Assembly (NCBI GenBank): GCA_965198875.1
Contig: CBDAPU010000001.1
Span: 1,054,001 to 1,118,000, forward strand
Length of the DNA stretch: 64,000 nt
Reading direction: 5' to 3'
DNA from: CBDAPU01 sp965198875
Lineage (GTDB): Bacteria > Pseudomonadota > Gammaproteobacteria > Eutrophobiales > Eutrophobiaceae
Shown here: piece by piece, positions 61,939 to 64,000 of the stretch
Layout of the letters: each line of letters begins with the position of its first letter
How positions within the stretch are numbered: position 1 is the stretch's first letter
Notes under the pieces: model-generated
Seen by the model: only the letters and a program-made list of their open reading frames with translations
Told to the model about the DNA's origin: nothing
Databases searched by the model: none
Made by a program: the position numbers and the translations under genes

Positions 61939-62580
61939 TCAGCCCTGGTTTTCATAGCATTGAAACCTCTCCAGGTTGATCTGCATCTCATCACTGTCCA
62001 GCAATACGGGCGTCCCTGCCTGTTGGCTGATCATAAACTGCCTGGCCAGCTCCTCGACCTGTTGCGCCAGCTTAAAGGCGGCGACAATATCCGCCCCTGT
62101 TGCGATGACGCCATGATTGGCTAATAAACAGGCACGCCGATCCTGCAAGGCGATCAGGGCATTTTCTGATAATTGCCGTGTTCCAAAGGTCGCATAGTCA
62201 GCGCAACGGATATTCTCGCCGCCGGCCATGGCGATCAGGTAATGAAAAGGCGGGATGTCCCGGCGGGTGCAGGAGAGCCCGGTCGCAAACGGGGAATGGG
62301 TGTGGACGATAGCGCCGATCTCTTCCCGGTTGAGATAGATGTCCTGATGAAAACGCCATTCGCTGGATGGTTTTAAGTCACCATCCACCACCCTGCCGTG
62401 CAGGTCCATGGTGACAAGGCTCTCAGGGCTTAATGTATCGTAATCCACACCTGTTGGTGTAATTAAGTATCCTTCTTTCACTCTCGCGCTGACATTGCCT
62501 GCCGTGCCGACACCTAAATCATGTCGCCGTAATGAACATGCCGTTTTAATCAGGTGTTGACGTAATGTTAGATCCTGCAT
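61939..62580 (-). CDS. Class II aldolase/adducin-family protein
   Basis: A 213-residue protein of the L-fuculose-phosphate aldolase group. Zinc ligands are the two His of VHTHSPFA and the His of LANHGVIA, and the catalytic Glu is in KPSSEWRFHQDIY. GVGTAGNVSARV binds phosphate. It may be an aldolase for a sugar phosphate or a related dehydratase such as MtnB; the substrate cannot be told. It follows ychF by 22 bases on the same strand. Confidence 0.85.
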   Translation of the reverse strand: MQDLTLRQHLIKTACSLRRHDLGVGTAGNVSARVKEGYLITPTGVDYDTLSPESLVTMDLHGRVVDGDLKPSSEWRFHQDIYLNREEIGAIVHTHSPFATGLSCTRRDIPPFHYLIAMAGGENIRCADYATFGTRQLSENALIALQDRRACLLANHGVIATGADIVAAFKLAQQVEELARQFMISQQAGTPVLLDSDEMQINLERFQCYENQG

Positions 62581-62602
62581 AGATCAAGTGTACTCAAAAG
62601 CA

Positions 62603-63694
62603 CTACACATTAAAGCGGAACAACATCACATCACCATCGGCGAGGATGTAGTCCTTGCCCTCCAGGCGCCATTTGCCCGCATCTTTAGCGCCCTGCTCAC
62701 CATTAAAATCAACAAAATCCTGATAGCCGATCACCTCCGCCCTGATAAACCCTCGCTCAAAATCCGTGTGAATGACGCCCGCCGCCTGCCTGGCGTTTGC
62801 GCCTTTTCTTATCGTCCAGGCACGCACTTCCTGAGGGCCGGCGGTGAAAAAAGTCTGCAAACTCAAAAGCTCATACCCTGCCCGGATCACTCGATGTAAC
62901 CCGGGTTCTTGCAAACCCAGATCCTGTAAAAACGCATCCCGCTCATGTTCCTGTAACTGCACAATTTCCGTCTCTATGGCGGCGGATATGGCAAGCAGGC
63001 GAGAGCCATCCTGTGCCGCTCTCTGGTGTAGTTGCGCCAACCACTTATTGCCGTCAATACCGGCCTCCTCCACATTGGCGATATACAAATTGGGCCTGGC
63101 CGTTAATAAATGCAGATCTTCTATGCAACCCATCTCATCCTCTTGCAGTTGCATCGCCCTCACCGGTGTGCCCCTGTCGATGTGGGCTAGTAATTTCTCT
63201 ATCAACGCTGTTTGTTTTATTGCCGCCTTATCACCACGCTTGACGGACTTCTCACTGCGCTGCAAGGCCCGCTCCAGGGTCTCCTGATCGGCCAGACACA
63301 GCTCGGTGTTGATAACATCGAGATCAGCTATGGGGTCCACCTTGCCGCTGACATGGACGATGTTGTCATCTTCAAAACAGCGAACCACCTGGGCGATGGC
63401 CTGGGTTTCACGAATATGCCCCAGAAACCGATTGCCGAGCCCTTCTCCTTTTGAGGCCCCCGCCACCAATCCGGCAATATCCACAAACTCCATATAAGCG
63501 CTCAGGGTGCGGGCCGGTTTGACGATGTCGGCGATGGCCTGCAAACGCCGATCAGGCACCGGCACCACACCCCTGTTCGGATCAATAGTGCAGAAAGGGT
63601 AGTTTTCTGCGCTGATCTTTGCATTGGTCAGCGCATTAAATAACGTCGACTTACCCACATTGGGCAGCCCCACAATAGCGCACTTAAACCCCAT
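62603..63694 (-). CDS. ychF: Redox-regulated ATPase/GTPase YchF
   Basis: A 363-residue Obg-family protein. The P-loop is GLPNVGKSTLFNAL near residue 8. The switch region DIAGLVAGASKGEGLGNRFL and the C-terminal TGS domain (AWTIRKGANARQAAGVIHTD) are complete. NVEE in place of NKxD is the mark of YchF, which prefers ATP and binds ribosomes. It lies directly downstream of pth, the usual order. Confidence 0.96.
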   Translation of the reverse strand: MGFKCAIVGLPNVGKSTLFNALTNAKISAENYPFCTIDPNRGVVPVPDRRLQAIADIVKPARTLSAYMEFVDIAGLVAGASKGEGLGNRFLGHIRETQAIAQVVRCFEDDNIVHVSGKVDPIADLDVINTELCLADQETLERALQRSEKSVKRGDKAAIKQTALIEKLLAHIDRGTPVRAMQLQEDEMGCIEDLHLLTARPNLYIANVEEAGIDGNKWLAQLHQRAAQDGSRLLAISAAIETEIVQLQEHERDAFLQDLGLQEPGLHRVIRAGYELLSLQTFFTAGPQEVRAWTIRKGANARQAAGVIHTDFERGFIRAEVIGYQDFVDFNGEQGAKDAGKWRLEGKDYILADGDVMLFRFNV

Positions 63695-63742
63695 GTGTGT
63701 CTCTTTTAATCATCACTTTATAGGGCGCAGGTTTGCTTATCT

Positions 63743-64000
63743 TCACGCTGCAGATGATGTTTGCCTTGAGTTCAGACAGGTCATGGCCTTACCCAGCTCG
63801 CCGGCAAACAACAATGGCAATATCTCAACGCCTCTTGCTATGGATTGATTGATGAGCGCCTCATCTTCACTGCCGGGCCGGCTTAATACGTGCGATGTGA
63901 CCCTGGCTTTCTCGCCGGGATGACCAACGCCAATGCGTAGCCTCAGATAATCGCCAGCGCCGAGTTTTTCAGAAATATCGCGCAATCCGTTATGACCGCC
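63743..64000 (-). CDS. pth: Peptidyl-tRNA hydrolase, C-terminal part
   Basis: The window's right end cuts the gene. The visible 85 or so residues begin GGHNGLRDISEKLG and continue LRLRIGVGHPGEKARVTSHV, the conserved second half of Pth. The N-terminal part with the catalytic His lies beyond position 64000. Pth recycles peptidyl-tRNA released from ribosomes. It is upstream of ychF on the same strand. Confidence 0.92.
   Translation of the reverse strand, partial: GGHNGLRDISEKLGAGDYLRLRIGVGHPGEKARVTSHVLSRPGSEDEALINQSIARGVEILPLLFAGELGKAMTCLNSRQTSSAA

Noticed and set aside
1..64000. CRISPR array, prophage or integrative element
   Set aside because: No regularly spaced repeats, Cas, integrase or structural phage genes were seen. 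The only mobile trace is the IS1595-type fragment near 55 kb.

Overview
The window looks like the chromosome of a Gammaproteobacterium. The evidence is conserved gene order: ndk-rlmN-pilF-rodZ-hisS-yfgM-bamB-der; the dapA-bamC pair; lptF/lptG divergent from pepA-holC-valS; pcnB-folK-dNK-panB-panC; pth-ychF; and rpe-trpGDC. The genus cannot be fixed from the sequence alone. No phage, CRISPR array or rRNA operon was seen.

Layout. 1-5.2 kb: a CheY-like receiver, a FimX-like REC/degenerate GGDEF/degenerate EAL protein, then a DUF692 (MNIO) enzyme overlapping an unrecognised partner gene, and a convergent ATP-pyrophosphatase. 5.3-9.2 kb: an ABC exporter and a DUF485/ActP acetate-uptake pair. 9.2-14.4 kb: accessory genes, including a sulfotransferase carrying a 17-G homopolymer, an SDR, a CmoA-like methyltransferase, a stand-alone CinA N-domain protein and a His/Met-rich outer-membrane protein. 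14.5-18.7 kb: the pcnB-folK-dNK-panB-panC operon on the minus strand, followed by tRNA-Glu(CTC). 19.3-29.8 kb: hydrolase, RDD protein, lptFG, pepA-holC-hypothetical, valS-cysE, GST. 30.4-37.7 kb: an IscR-headed SUF iron-sulfur operon (iscR-sufA-B-C-D-S-U-T and a Rieske protein) with a near-consensus type-1 IscR site in front of it. 37.9-46.1 kb: the ndk-to-der run. 46.2-49.5 kb: perM-dapA-bamC on the minus strand. 49.6-52.9 kb: queG, a DUF962 protein, mgtE. 52.9-55.3 kb: a type II restriction-modification pair next to a frameshifted IS1595-type transposase remnant, the clearest acquired segment. 55.4-57.2 kb: NfeD/SPFH membrane pair and a DUF4870 protein. 57.5-60.7 kb: rpe and trpGDC. 60.7-64 kb: a frameshifted zinc-ribbon gene, a TauE-like permease, a class II aldolase, ychF and the C-terminal part of pth.

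The least explained items are the MNIO/partner pair (a possible peptide- or protein-modifying system with no recognised precursor), the G17 tract that would switch the sulfotransferase C-terminus between three versions, two mutually exclusive hairpins upstream of rpe-trpGDC, and the twice-frameshifted zinc-ribbon gene. All functional calls come from reading motifs, length and context; no database search was run.
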